DNA of 64,000 nt from the NCBI RefSeq assembly GCF_008364825.1, contig NZ_VTTO01000018.1, positions 1 through 64,000 on the forward strand, read 5' to 3'. The DNA comes from Azospirillum sp. B21. Its GTDB lineage: Bacteria > Pseudomonadota > Alphaproteobacteria > Azospirillales > Azospirillaceae. Shown here in pieces: positions 16,864 to 25,895 of this stretch. Below the pieces are notes generated by a model, which was not told where the DNA came from, did no database searches, and was given only the letters and a program-made list of their open reading frames with translations. The number at the start of each line of letters is the position of its first letter. Position 1 is the stretch's first letter. The position numbers were made by a program, and so were the translations under genes.

Positions 16864-17373
16864 TTATGCGACACCGAAGACGGGCAGCAGGGTGAGGACC
16901 AGGACCACCAGCAGCAGCGCCGCGATCCACAGCAGCAGTGCCTGCTGCATGAGGATCGTGGCCATGCAAGCGATGAGGATCAGCGGGACGAACGTCGTGA
17001 AATAGCCGATCCCGATGGTCGGCATGGCGAAGTAGGCGGCGGCGGTCACCGTCGTCACGGTCCACAGAATCAGCGTGTTGGACAGGATCTTAGGGTGCAC
17101 ACCTTGCTGTACCTGGCTCTTGAGCGCCATGAAGTACAGAAGCCTGAAGAAGAAGACGGCAAAGACCGCCGCCAGGGCGAAGATCAGAAGTCGGGAGGCC
17201 ACCGGCAACCCAAAGGAGAAGTCGAACCAGCGCTCCAGCCCCGATAGCCCTCGCGCGGGCAAAAGCCGGACCGTGGACCCATGGTCGCCGAAGGGGGACT
17301 GCGACGCCGCCTCCCCGATGCCGCCCCCAGTACCGACGAGGATCGCCGCAACGGAAACGAGCCATGGCTTCAT
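16864..17373 (-). CDS. Small multi-spanning membrane protein
   Basis: A 169-residue protein. The ATG at 17373 is preceded by GGAAGGA; an upstream ATG at 17388 has no better site. A signal-like N-terminus (MKPWLVSVAAILVGTGG) is followed by a short extracytoplasmic stretch and three or four hydrophobic helices, at about 50-75, 88-110, 112-135 and 145-167. It may anchor the tubulin-like or vWA partners at the membrane. No family recognised. Confidence 0.7.
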   Translation of the reverse strand: MKPWLVSVAAILVGTGGGIGEAASQSPFGDHGSTVRLLPARGLSGLERWFDFSFGLPVASRLLIFALAAVFAVFFFRLLYFMALKSQVQQGVHPKILSNTLILWTVTTVTAAAYFAMPTIGIGYFTTFVPLILIACMATILMQQALLLWIAALLLVVLVLTLLPVFGVA

Positions 17374-17451
17374 GTGAAATCCTTCCATTCTCTGCGTCTC
17401 GCCTTTTTCGTTTCGGACATCCGGGGCATGGGGGCGCCGGGTTACACCGCC

Positions 17452-19122
17452 CTACCAATCCTGCCCGCCGTGTCGGGGTCCGTTTTTCGATCCGTTCTTT
17501 TGCTTCGTGACCTGGAAGCTGTAGGTGTCGCGCATCTCGCCGTCCCTCCAAGCGACGCGGACCATCCCGCCAGCGGCTGATCGCAGCTGCGAGCCCAGGA
17601 TGCGGCCGCCCTGGGCACGGACCAGCAGAGCGCAACCCAGCCAAGTCAGAGCAAGCGAGCAGCGGCCGTCGTCGCTCTGCACCGGGCTGGTCGAAAACAG
17701 GCCAAGCGTGACCGGCTGGGGCTTCGCCATGCCGGAAGCGACCTCGAAATGGCGCGGCTTGCCGGCCTGCCGGAGCAGCCAGGCGAGCGGCAGCAGGACG
17801 AAGATGGCGGCGACGACCAGAAGTCCCAGCGCCACGGTCGAGTAACGCAGTTCGATCCACACCCGTCGGCGGACGATCTCATCATCCAGGCCGTCGGCCG
17901 GTACCATTCCCTGCACGAGTTCCTGAACGCGGTAAAGGCGCCGATGGATTTCCCGGTTGTCGCTGCCCAACCCCTCGGGCGCCCCGTTGTAGCTCCACCG
18001 CTCTGCTTCTGGACCGACGAACAGCACGCCCTGCCGGTGGACTTTCGAGTGGACGACGATCTCTCCCTGGATCGTCGTGGAGGTGCTGAAGGCCAGTTCG
18101 ATCTGCCGGGCGAGTGAGACGCCGGAAAAGAACCCGATCGGCGCGATCTCGAATTCGACGTCGAATTTCCTGCCCTCCCGCGGACGAAAGTTGGCCTGTC
18201 GCGGATTGACCTTCGCGGTGATGAACTGCTGGCTCGCAAGGTCGGCATCGCTCTCCAAGGCGATGCTGGCGCTCAACTCGGCATTGCGCATTTCGAAATT
18301 CGGTCCCGGAGTCACCTCCGCCTGGAAGGACAGCTTGACGCCCTGGTTCATCTCCAGGCCGCCGATGATCAGCCCCCATTTCGGGTCCAGGCGAATGTCA
18401 GCCCCCGATCCGGATTCGATCTTCAGATCAATGGAGGGCTTGGACTTGTCCCAGCTTTCCCCGAACGGCATGATGCGGATCAGCTCATGCTCGATGTTGT
18501 GCCTTTGGAGAATTCCACTGACCATCCGTTCAAAGGCGAAACGGTCGCTTTTGTCGGCGCCCACCCTGTGAATCACGTAGAACGCGATGGCTCGCTCACC
18601 GGCATAAGTCGCTCGCGGGCTGTTCTTGGGGGCGGTCACGGTTCCCTGGAACGGCAGAACGGCCGGGATCAGCGTGACACCTGCGATCTTCTGCGTGTTG
18701 CGCAAGAGATTGTAGAAGCGCTGCTGTGCGTCCCACGATACGCTGTCGCTCGTATCGGCAACGTTGTCGGTGACCATCACCACTGCATCGCCAGTATCCG
18801 GCACGTCCAACCACTGCTGCAGCGGCACATCGAGCGCCGTGTTGTCGTAGATCGGCGTGACGTCCTTCAGCGGCCCCCTGATCTTGACCACCGAATTGCC
18901 GAACTGCCATTTTTCCGAAGCACCGCCGTCAAGTTCCTGCAGCACAGCCTTCCATGGGCTGTTGAGAAGCTTGGCGTGGTAAAAGCCAGTCATCGATTTC
19001 GATGCGTCGAGCAGCACCGCATATTTCGCCACAGGCTGCGCCGACACCGGCGACGTGCTGGCGAGCAGCAGGAATGCAACGGCAAACCGCCAGAGCCTCC
19101 GGGCCAGTCCCCATCTTCCCAT
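17452..19122 (-). CDS. vWA-like periplasmic protein with C-terminal transmembrane helix
   Basis: A 556-residue protein starting at the ATG one base after the previous stop. The signal peptide (LWRFAVAFLLLASTSPVSA) leads to a domain starting KYAVLLDASKSMTGFY, a von Willebrand A-type MIDAS DxSxS motif; a later strand VVMVTDNVADTSD fits the vWA fold. Middle regions look like beta domains. A transmembrane helix lies at about residues 445-465 (VALGLLVVAAIFVLLPLAWL), with a roughly 90-residue cytoplasmic tail. vWA domains bind ligands through a metal ion; here the domain would face the periplasm. It probably senses or holds an envelope partner for the cytoplasmic NTPases (inference). Confidence 0.8.
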   Translation of the reverse strand: MGRWGLARRLWRFAVAFLLLASTSPVSAQPVAKYAVLLDASKSMTGFYHAKLLNSPWKAVLQELDGGASEKWQFGNSVVKIRGPLKDVTPIYDNTALDVPLQQWLDVPDTGDAVVMVTDNVADTSDSVSWDAQQRFYNLLRNTQKIAGVTLIPAVLPFQGTVTAPKNSPRATYAGERAIAFYVIHRVGADKSDRFAFERMVSGILQRHNIEHELIRIMPFGESWDKSKPSIDLKIESGSGADIRLDPKWGLIIGGLEMNQGVKLSFQAEVTPGPNFEMRNAELSASIALESDADLASQQFITAKVNPRQANFRPREGRKFDVEFEIAPIGFFSGVSLARQIELAFSTSTTIQGEIVVHSKVHRQGVLFVGPEAERWSYNGAPEGLGSDNREIHRRLYRVQELVQGMVPADGLDDEIVRRRVWIELRYSTVALGLLVVAAIFVLLPLAWLLRQAGKPRHFEVASGMAKPQPVTLGLFSTSPVQSDDGRCSLALTWLGCALLVRAQGGRILGSQLRSAAGGMVRVAWRDGEMRDTYSFQVTKQKNGSKNGPRHGGQDW

Positions 19123-19123
19123 T

Positions 19124-20575
19124 TCAGGGCTCCCCGACGGATTCGGTTTCTGCGACGCGGATAACCTGGAAGCGGTGGTCGCGCCCGGCCTTGGTCGCCA
19201 CCACCATGGTGCCGGCAATCAGAAGCGGCGGCAGGCCGCGCGACGGAACGCCCTTCATGCGGACGCTGACGCTCGGCTCGATTCCGCCGTTGCCGTGAGC
19301 CGGGCGTTCGAAGAACCGCAGTTCTGCACCATGGTCCGCCGCCATCGCGCTGGCGCTCTGAAGAGGCCGGATGGCGACAAGCCAACCCTGCGCAACCAGG
19401 GGCGGGATGTCAGTCGCACCCTCCAAGACCGCCGGATTGCCACGGGGCTGACCAGCGGCGAATTCCTGGATACGGTCGCCGGTGCCGACGAAAATGCTGC
19501 CGGATTCCATGCCAGCCGTGATCCAGCCTGACCGGCTCAGGCGCGCCAATGCCCGGGACTGCACCGTATCGCCGATGCGCACATACCGGGCCACGCCACC
19601 CTCGCCGACGTCCCTCCCTTCCGACGGCACGATCAGCGCGGCTTCCGTGCGGTTGGAGACGATCGCCAGCGGATCGAACAGCCCATTCGCAAGTCTCGTC
19701 CGCCAGGGAAGGCTCACTCCCCCGAGCGGTGGCAGGGAATGGCTGGAAATCTCAATGCCGGCAGAGCGGCGGGCGAGTACGAGTGATTTGTCGGCAAGCA
19801 CCCAGAGGGCGCCGTCCTCCGGGAATCCACCAATCCACGCGCCGTCATCCTCTTCCAGCCTCATTGGGATTTCCGAGACCGGACGCCAACTTTCGCCCTG
19901 GCCGTTGCCGGCGAAGGCGGTCACTTCGCCGCGCGGCCCAGAGACGACGAGCAGAATGCCCCCCTTGCCATCGACGCCGGCGCCGTGGATTCGCCCTCCC
20001 TGTACCGGCACCTGTAGCGATACGCGTTCGAACGGTTGCCGCCCGCCATGAGCACGGAAGACCTCCACGCCACTTCGGGTCACGATGAACAAGCCGTCTT
20101 CGGTCAACAGCGGTTTTGACACCCAGCCGCCGGCATCGGGAAGATCGGTCGCCAGCGTCCGGCTGCGGCCGACGAACAGCGACGAGGCCTCGATGAGGTC
20201 GAGACGAACCGGCCCTGACTCCCGCATGCTGAAAGTGAAGACGCCCGCGGTGCCGCCGCACCATAAAAACGGGCTCCAGCCGTTCGGAAGGTTCAGCAGA
20301 GAGGATAGAACGAGCGTCCGCTCGTCGGACGTTTGGAAACCGTCCCGGATCGTCTTGCGCGGCAGCAGCCTGGATGCGTATCGCGGCAGCGGCATGCGCG
20401 CGCCGCATTGAACACAGAAGCGGGCCGCAGAACGATTGCTCTGACGGCAAGCCGGGCAGCTTATGATGGGGCCGCTGCAGGTCTTGCAGATTTCGACGCT
20501 GCCGCGGATTGGTTGGAAAGCATGTCCATCAGGATCGAAAGGATGTGGGCAAGCACTCAATGACCGCCCTCCCAT
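19124..20575 (-). CDS. Double zinc ribbon plus beta-propeller-like protein
   Basis: First gene of the leftward operon, 483 residues from the ATG at 20575. An alternative ATG at 20641 adds 22 unconvincing residues, and neither start has a strong ribosome binding site. Residues about 30-65 hold a double zinc ribbon (CKTC, CPAC and CVQC pairs) like that of regulatory cytoplasmic proteins. The rest is beta-rich, with repeated blade-like units (for example DGLFIVTRSGVEVFR and DGALWVLADKSLVLARR), consistent with a seven-bladed propeller or PQQ-like fold. It is probably a cytoplasmic scaffold; the partner is unknown. Confidence 0.72.
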   Translation of the reverse strand: MGGRSLSACPHPFDPDGHAFQPIRGSVEICKTCSGPIISCPACRQSNRSAARFCVQCGARMPLPRYASRLLPRKTIRDGFQTSDERTLVLSSLLNLPNGWSPFLWCGGTAGVFTFSMRESGPVRLDLIEASSLFVGRSRTLATDLPDAGGWVSKPLLTEDGLFIVTRSGVEVFRAHGGRQPFERVSLQVPVQGGRIHGAGVDGKGGILLVVSGPRGEVTAFAGNGQGESWRPVSEIPMRLEEDDGAWIGGFPEDGALWVLADKSLVLARRSAGIEISSHSLPPLGGVSLPWRTRLANGLFDPLAIVSNRTEAALIVPSEGRDVGEGGVARYVRIGDTVQSRALARLSRSGWITAGMESGSIFVGTGDRIQEFAAGQPRGNPAVLEGATDIPPLVAQGWLVAIRPLQSASAMAADHGAELRFFERPAHGNGGIEPSVSVRMKGVPSRGLPPLLIAGTMVVATKAGRDHRFQVIRVAETESVGEP

Positions 20576-20846
20576 GTTGTCGCGAAGGGAGTGCCCCCGC
20601 GATGATCGGGCCAGTGCGCGGCGATTGGAAAAAGAATACATATAGATGATTTTATAAGCTTCATGATTCCGTCGCCATGCGCGGTCGATTTATGCTGAAA
20701 CTGAATATACAGAATGGTAGGCATATGCAAGAGGAACGAGCAATGAGTACAATTGAATGCTTTAGAATATCTTGTTTGTGGACGAACTAACAAGCCAATG
20801 ATCTGTGTTTTTTTAGATTTCATTTCGATTTTCCGCGGAGGATTGG
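20576..20846. promoter_or_regulatory. Divergent promoter region between the two operons
   Basis: The roughly 270-bp gap between divergent genes is AT-rich in its middle (about 20620-20830), as expected for back-to-back promoters, but no unambiguous -35/-10 pair could be fixed. A 15-codon frame at 20743-20790 (MSTIECFRISCLWTN) has a good ribosome binding site (AAGAGGA) and may be a leader peptide. GGAGG just before 20847 serves the rightward operon. Confidence 0.5.
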
Positions 20847-22604
20847 ATGGCAAGGCCGAAGTCTGGCTGGGAATCGGGTACGGCGATCCGCCTTCGCTGG
20901 CACCGCATCTCGGAAATTCTAGGCATTATCGCCGCGATCTTCCTGATGGTCCGCTATGACATTCTGGTCCCGGAACTGGTGACCATTTTCGCTCCATCCT
21001 GGTGGCCCGCGCTCTACGGAACCCCGGTTCCCGAGACCGTCGGCCTCAATGCCAAGATCGTGTTCACGGTAGCCAATCTCGTATTCTTCTTGCTGCTGGC
21101 AAGACGAACCGCCGGCCAGATGAAGGTTTGGCGGACGCTGCTTCATGCCAGCAAGCGGTTCATGCCGCCCGGCTGGCCCGGGGCGAGGACCGCCTCCAAC
21201 ACGTCGGAGCGGGTGCGGCTCGCGCAGGAGACGCTGAGCAAGGTCGAGGTTTCGTGCATCCAAGGTGGGCCGACTTCCCTGCCCTTTGCCAACAAGGTTT
21301 ACGACCTGTCAGCCGCGATCGGCATGCCGCATTCGGATGCCCAACGGCCAGCACAGTCGTTGAAGAGCATCTCACCCGAGATATCGACCGTTCCGGCGCT
21401 ACGTGCACTCGATCACTCGCTGGTCGTCGCTCTGCTGTTCTCAGGCATCATCGGCACTTTTTTCGGGCTGATGGAATTCTTGAAGAATCCAGAGTTGGAA
21501 GCCCTGGTCGGAAGCATGAAAGGCGCCGGCGGGGGGTTGTCCAACATCAACATCGCTCATATACTGCACGGCTTTTCTGTCGCATTCTCGGCGAACCTCG
21601 TCGCTTACTTCCTCTATGTCTTCGGACGGCTGATGCTCGATCTTTGCGAGGAGGAATTCGAAGCGGCCTGCCATGTGTTTTCCGAAACAGTCAGTGAGCC
21701 GGTGCTTCGACTGTTCCCCGAGGATAACAGCGTCGGGGTGGTGTCGCTCGATCCGGAATCGGCCGCTCGGCTTGGAGAGGCGGTCGAAGCGATCTCCGCG
21801 GTGCTCCATGCGACGAAGCCGATGATCAGCGGGATGAGCGAAGTAACCGGTGTGATCACCGCTGCCGGAGCAGCGTTGGCCGCAGCCGCAGTCGAACTGC
21901 GCAGGCTCTCGGGAGACATGGCCGAGCATGCCGAACAGACGATCGCGGCGACGAAGGAGGCGACAGAGCATTGGCGGGCCTCGACCAGCCGGTTCGACGA
22001 AAGCGCCAGTTCACTGGCCAAGGGCAACAGCCAGATGGCCGAGTCCTTCGCCGCCGCGGTGGAGCGGATGGATTCCTTCGAGAAAGCCACCGCCGGCCAT
22101 GTCGAGGGCATCATCGCAGGCATGAAGGTCGCCGCCGAACGCAATGCGGAAGTGCTGGCCGAACATGCACAGCAGATCGGTCACCGGATGGAAATCGCGG
22201 CGGGCGACCTGCTGCGGCATATGGACGAGGTGGGGACGGCGCTGAAAACCCAGATCACCGATTATGCCAAAGTTGCCGCCATCCTGGATGAGACCGCGAA
22301 GCAAACCCAGGAGGGCCGCTCGTCGCTCCGCAACAGCATCACCGACCTGAGCAATCTGCTGACGACGGAGAACAAGAAGGTGGTCGCCGTCATCCAGGGC
22401 CTGGGCGCTGGCGAGACCGCGCGCACCGAGCGGCTGACCGCGGTTCTGGCCGACATCCAGCGCCAGTTGGCGGGAATGCGTAGCCATGACGACACGCTGA
22501 GACAGGTTCTGGTTGGCGCCCCGCCCGACGATCTGCCAAGCGTGCTCCTGGCACTGCGCAGGGCGCTTACCGACGTCGGACGAATGGTCGCGACAGGCAG
22601 CTGA
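20847..22604 (+). CDS. MotA/ExbB/ZorA-like channel subunit with long cytoplasmic tail
   Basis: A 585-residue membrane protein preceded by GGAGG. Four membrane helices are visible at about 25-48, 68-87, 178-205 and 222-250. The third reads LVVALLFSGIIGTFFGLMEF, the glycine-rich pattern of MotA/TolQ/ExbB channels; the fourth (HGFSVAFSANLVAYFLYVFG) has the matching AF-x-x-x-L pattern. The last roughly 320 residues form a long helical tail (AAAAVELRRLSGDMAEHAEQ and following). Four helices plus a long intracellular tail is the layout of ZorA from Zorya antiphage systems. It should form an ion-driven motor with the next gene. A family level above MotA/ExbB is clear; membership of Zorya itself is not, because ZorC and ZorD are absent. 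Confidence 0.82.
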   Translation: MARPKSGWESGTAIRLRWHRISEILGIIAAIFLMVRYDILVPELVTIFAPSWWPALYGTPVPETVGLNAKIVFTVANLVFFLLLARRTAGQMKVWRTLLHASKRFMPPGWPGARTASNTSERVRLAQETLSKVEVSCIQGGPTSLPFANKVYDLSAAIGMPHSDAQRPAQSLKSISPEISTVPALRALDHSLVVALLFSGIIGTFFGLMEFLKNPELEALVGSMKGAGGGLSNINIAHILHGFSVAFSANLVAYFLYVFGRLMLDLCEEEFEAACHVFSETVSEPVLRLFPEDNSVGVVSLDPESAARLGEAVEAISAVLHATKPMISGMSEVTGVITAAGAALAAAAVELRRLSGDMAEHAEQTIAATKEATEHWRASTSRFDESASSLAKGNSQMAESFAAAVERMDSFEKATAGHVEGIIAGMKVAAERNAEVLAEHAQQIGHRMEIAAGDLLRHMDEVGTALKTQITDYAKVAAILDETAKQTQEGRSSLRNSITDLSNLLTTENKKVVAVIQGLGAGETARTERLTAVLADIQRQLAGMRSHDDTLRQVLVGAPPDDLPSVLLALRRALTDVGRMVATGS

Positions 22605-22627
22605 ATCGGCATAAGGAAGGCGCGATC

Positions 22628-24142
22628 ATGCTGAAGAGACAGGGCACCCACCGTACGGACGAAATCGCCATCGTCGATGTGGCGATGGCCACACTCGGCC
22701 CGGTGGCCTTGCTGATGATGGTCTTCATGGTGCTGGCGGCAAAGACGATGGCATCATCCGTGGCCTGCGATATCCCGACGGAGCAGGAGGTTGCTGCCGC
22801 AGCCAATGCGCTGAAAGGATGGATGGGTGAATATGCCAAGGAAACCGCCGACCATAAATCCAAGCTGAGGGCCACCTGTCCGGCGATTGTCCCTGTCGAG
22901 CCGCCGGCCGTTTCCGCCGACCTCTCCGTCTCGCCGTTGAAGCCCTTTTGCGCCGCCAACCAGAATGAAATCATTTCCAGGGCAGGTCTCTCGCGCAGCG
23001 ATGTCGAACATGTCCTGACGGAACGCGCAGGGGTGGACAATGCGGTGCGGCAGTGCTTCGGCAATCCGCAAAATGCGCAATGCAGGAAACCGGACGCCAG
23101 CCAGTCCAAAGCCATGGCGGCGGAAGTAACAGCGCTTCGCACCCAGGTCCGTCAGCAGACCGAGCAACTGGCACACGCCGCGCGCAACCTTTGCGGCGAG
23201 TTGCCGACACTGCGCCCGGCCGATCTGAAGCAGATCATCCTCCCCGAAAGCCTGCGTCGGCTCTGCCACTCGGAGGTGGAGCAGGTGATGACCGATGCCG
23301 GCACGACGCTCGAACAGGTCGGACGCGAACTGGCGATGCGCGATGCAATGCAGGCGGCGCTCCTGACTTGCTGGACAAGAACGCCCGGTCTGGAAAGCTG
23401 CCGCCCGATCGCCGCGGACGCTAGGTCGGGGGAGATTGACAGGCTTTCCCGTTGGGCGGAGCAGACCAGGAGCGGCAATGCCGCGCGGATCGCCCACATC
23501 CAGAGGGATTGCCCGCAGCCGATCCCGGCACCGGAAGCGGCCGGATTGCCCGGTTTCCTGCAAGCAATCTGCCCGGGGGACCTTGCCATCCTTCTGTCGC
23601 AGTCAAGGCTGACCTGGTCTGAGGTCGCACAACTGGAGGCTCAAAGCCGGCGGACGCTGGAACTCGTGGAGCAATGCACGGCACCGCAGAGCGAGAAGGT
23701 ATCGGACAGATACTTCCGGTTCGAGTTTGAATCCTGCAACGATAGGCTTGCCAACGGCATTGATCCCGTTCCCCTGTTCGCCGACGAGGCGGCCGAGATC
23801 GCGAAGGCCTTCCGCAGTGGCGTCTACAATCGAATCGACATTTTCGGCCATACCGACCGCAATGCGGTCATCGGCCAGTGCAGGAACGGGGCGAAGAATA
23901 ACATCGAGCTCAGCTGGACGCGCGCTCATTACTACAGAGAAGTGCTGACCTGGACGTTTCGCAACGATCCGCAATATCGGGACATCGTAGAGAGGCTGGA
24001 TAGGAAAGAACTGAAGATGTACGAGATCGGCGTCGGCGAAGCGGAGCCGATCGACCAGGCTCCGACCGCGGCAGCCGACAGGCTGAACCGCCGTATCGAA
24101 ATCCGGTTCGTCGCTGACCGCAGTGCGCCGTGGGCACCATGA
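22628..24142 (+). CDS. MotB/ZorB-like stator protein with OmpA domain
   Basis: A 504-residue protein with a short cytoplasmic N-terminus and one membrane helix at about 19-40 (DVAMATLGPVALLMMVFMVL). The helix starts with an Asp placed like the ion-binding Asp of MotB/ZorB. A large periplasmic region contains three similar Cys-bearing helical modules. The C-terminal OmpA-like peptidoglycan-binding domain (about 365-504) has IDIFGHTDRN, NNIELSWTRAHYY and LNRRIEIRF, which match the family's HTD, LSxxRA and NRRxE blocks. With the preceding gene (23 bp upstream) it should form a stator anchored to the cell wall. The stop overlaps the next start (ATGA). Confidence 0.85.
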   Translation: MLKRQGTHRTDEIAIVDVAMATLGPVALLMMVFMVLAAKTMASSVACDIPTEQEVAAAANALKGWMGEYAKETADHKSKLRATCPAIVPVEPPAVSADLSVSPLKPFCAANQNEIISRAGLSRSDVEHVLTERAGVDNAVRQCFGNPQNAQCRKPDASQSKAMAAEVTALRTQVRQQTEQLAHAARNLCGELPTLRPADLKQIILPESLRRLCHSEVEQVMTDAGTTLEQVGRELAMRDAMQAALLTCWTRTPGLESCRPIAADARSGEIDRLSRWAEQTRSGNAARIAHIQRDCPQPIPAPEAAGLPGFLQAICPGDLAILLSQSRLTWSEVAQLEAQSRRTLELVEQCTAPQSEKVSDRYFRFEFESCNDRLANGIDPVPLFADEAAEIAKAFRSGVYNRIDIFGHTDRNAVIGQCRNGAKNNIELSWTRAHYYREVLTWTFRNDPQYRDIVERLDRKELKMYEIGVGEAEPIDQAPTAAADRLNRRIEIRFVADRSAPWAP

Positions 24143-24801
24143 CGGCGGCAATCCTCATCCCGGTGAATGTTCCAGGCGGCTGGGCAAGGATCGAAGGGGA
24201 GGAACCCTATCCCCCTCATTGGCGGCGATGCCCCTCCTTCGCGATCTACGGGGTACGAAGCCATGCCGGGGCGCAGAATGCCCAGCCCTGGCTTACGGTC
24301 GAGCAGATGCTGACGGTCTGCGCCGATGGGCGCTACGAGATGGCGCGGCAGTGCGATCCGCATCGGCTTCGCCGTCCCGAAGATATCCTCGGGCCATCGG
24401 TGAGCGGGGCTTATGGCCGCATCCCAACGGCACTTACCGCGCAGGAGGCGGAATTGCTGTGCCGATTGGCCGGAGGAACTTTGGCGGACGAGATCCAGGC
24501 GCGCATCCTGTGCAGCCTGTACCGCCCGCTCGGCATGACCGTTCCCGCCTGGACGCGGAGTCCCTGGTCGGACTGGAGTGACCACCTGATCGCCTATGGA
24601 ATGGTCGAGGGCATGACGCAACCCAGATGGTTCGCAGCCGAAGACCGCTGCCTGCCCATCGACGACCCATCGGGTTGCCGGCGGGTGATGATCGAGGCCG
24701 GAACTCCATTCAAGCGCCTGTCGGGCTGGGCCGGCGTTTCCAGCGCCGCGGGACCGGACGACCGGATGCTGGGCGCCGCGTGGCTGGTGACGAACGAATG
24801 A
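24139..24801 (+). CDS. Unknown protein, possibly a degenerate formylglycine-generating-enzyme/C-type-lectin fold
   Basis: A 220-residue protein coupled by ATGA overlaps on both sides, so it is part of the motor operon. No signal peptide or membrane helix. The order of segments (an LTAQEAELLCRLAGGTLADE block, then CRRVMIEAGTPFKRLSGWAG, then GAAWLV at the end) resembles the FGE-sulfatase/SUMF1 layout in which TxxEAxxFC-LPTE is followed by RGGSW and GFR. The match is partial and key positions differ. Function unknown. Confidence 0.6.
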   Translation: MTAAILIPVNVPGGWARIEGEEPYPPHWRRCPSFAIYGVRSHAGAQNAQPWLTVEQMLTVCADGRYEMARQCDPHRLRRPEDILGPSVSGAYGRIPTALTAQEAELLCRLAGGTLADEIQARILCSLYRPLGMTVPAWTRSPWSDWSDHLIAYGMVEGMTQPRWFAAEDRCLPIDDPSGCRRVMIEAGTPFKRLSGWAGVSSAAGPDDRMLGAAWLVTNE

Positions 24802-25895
24802 TTCGCTTGGTTTGGACATTTTCCAGAAGGCTTTTAAACCGCCTGCAGCACCTGTTCCGGGAACAGCCCCCTCTTCCATCCATCGACGAGGCGGTCGTCT
24901 GCCCGACCTGCCTTTGTCCATCGGATCGCAGACATCTGAAGGCTCTGTGTTCGCCGGATTGCGACAGGAAGTCCGCGCAACCAGTCTTGCTGTATGAACA
25001 GCGCCTCCGCCTGACCGAACCCTGGGGCCAGTCCTCGCCATGCGATCGCGAGCACTGCCGGAGGATTCTGACGCGGGCGACCATCGGGGCGTGCGACCGG
25101 CCCCTGTCCCATCCGGCCGTGTTGCCGCGCAAGCGCCTGAAGCATGTCCTCGTGCTTGCACTTGATGGCCATGACGCCACCATGCTGGCGACGCAGGCGG
25201 CTTTGGCGGTCGCTCTGTCGAAAAGCGGACTTCAACCGGCGACCCCCGCCACGTGGTCGATGTGGCGGGAGGCACGGCTTGCGGATCGTTTCGTCATCCC
25301 GTCGCCGGAGCGGATGCCAGGCCTGCGGGAACCCATCGCTTTCGGCCAAATGCCCTCAGACACCGATGACGCTGGATTGCGGGTCTATCTGCATGGATGG
25401 TCAATGAAGGAACTGGTCGAAGAAAACGGGAACCCAACACCAGATGCCTGCACGGAAGCGTTGACCGTTCCCGCCTTGCAGCGCGCGTTGTCCGCCGACT
25501 GGATCGTATTCGCCTGTTCGAGCAACGATCTCTTCCCACTGGCTGCCCGCGAGGGACTAAAGGCGACGGTCGCCGCTTTCGGGAAGCGATTGCACGGCAT
25601 CATTGGGCGGATGCCACACCAGACGCTTCCCGGACTGGCGACCATCGTGGGAGACGCCACATCGCTCTATCGCCGTCTCGGCACCGGCACCGTGCCGCTG
25701 TCGGACCTTACCCCAGCGGAATGCCCGAAGGTGATGGAGCAGTATGTCCGCCGTGCCCTGCGGATGGACGAGGTCCTGGCCCCGGTGCTGAACATCGGAT
25801 GGACGGAAAAGCGCCACTTGCTGTGGAACAGTGACGCGCATGGAGTCGATAGCCTATCGCCGTGGGTTTCTGAATTGCTGGGGAGGCAGGGATGA
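24798..25895 (+). CDS. Unknown protein with N-terminal zinc-binding cysteines and a P-loop-like segment
   Basis: A 365-residue protein starting at the ATGA overlap with the previous gene. Residues about 34-56 hold cysteines spaced like a treble clef or zinc ribbon (CPTC, then CSPDC), with a further CDREHC. The segment KHVLVLALDGHDATMLATQA at about 114-133 has the strand-loop-helix shape of a P-loop GTPase but lacks the GKS/T lysine. Later LSADWIVFACSSNDLFPL could be the strand carrying a base-recognition motif. It may be an inactive relative of the zinc-ribbon GTPases of conflict operons; this is weak. Its stop overlaps the next start. Confidence 0.6.
   Translation: MIRLVWTFSRRLLNRLQHLFREQPPLPSIDEAVVCPTCLCPSDRRHLKALCSPDCDRKSAQPVLLYEQRLRLTEPWGQSSPCDREHCRRILTRATIGACDRPLSHPAVLPRKRLKHVLVLALDGHDATMLATQAALAVALSKSGLQPATPATWSMWREARLADRFVIPSPERMPGLREPIAFGQMPSDTDDAGLRVYLHGWSMKELVEENGNPTPDACTEALTVPALQRALSADWIVFACSSNDLFPLAAREGLKATVAAFGKRLHGIIGRMPHQTLPGLATIVGDATSLYRRLGTGTVPLSDLTPAECPKVMEQYVRRALRMDEVLAPVLNIGWTEKRHLLWNSDAHGVDSLSPWVSELLGRQG

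Noticed and set aside
20847-24142. Calling the pair a complete Zorya system
   Set aside because: No ZorC, ZorD or ZorE-like gene is present in the window; only the stator layout is shared.
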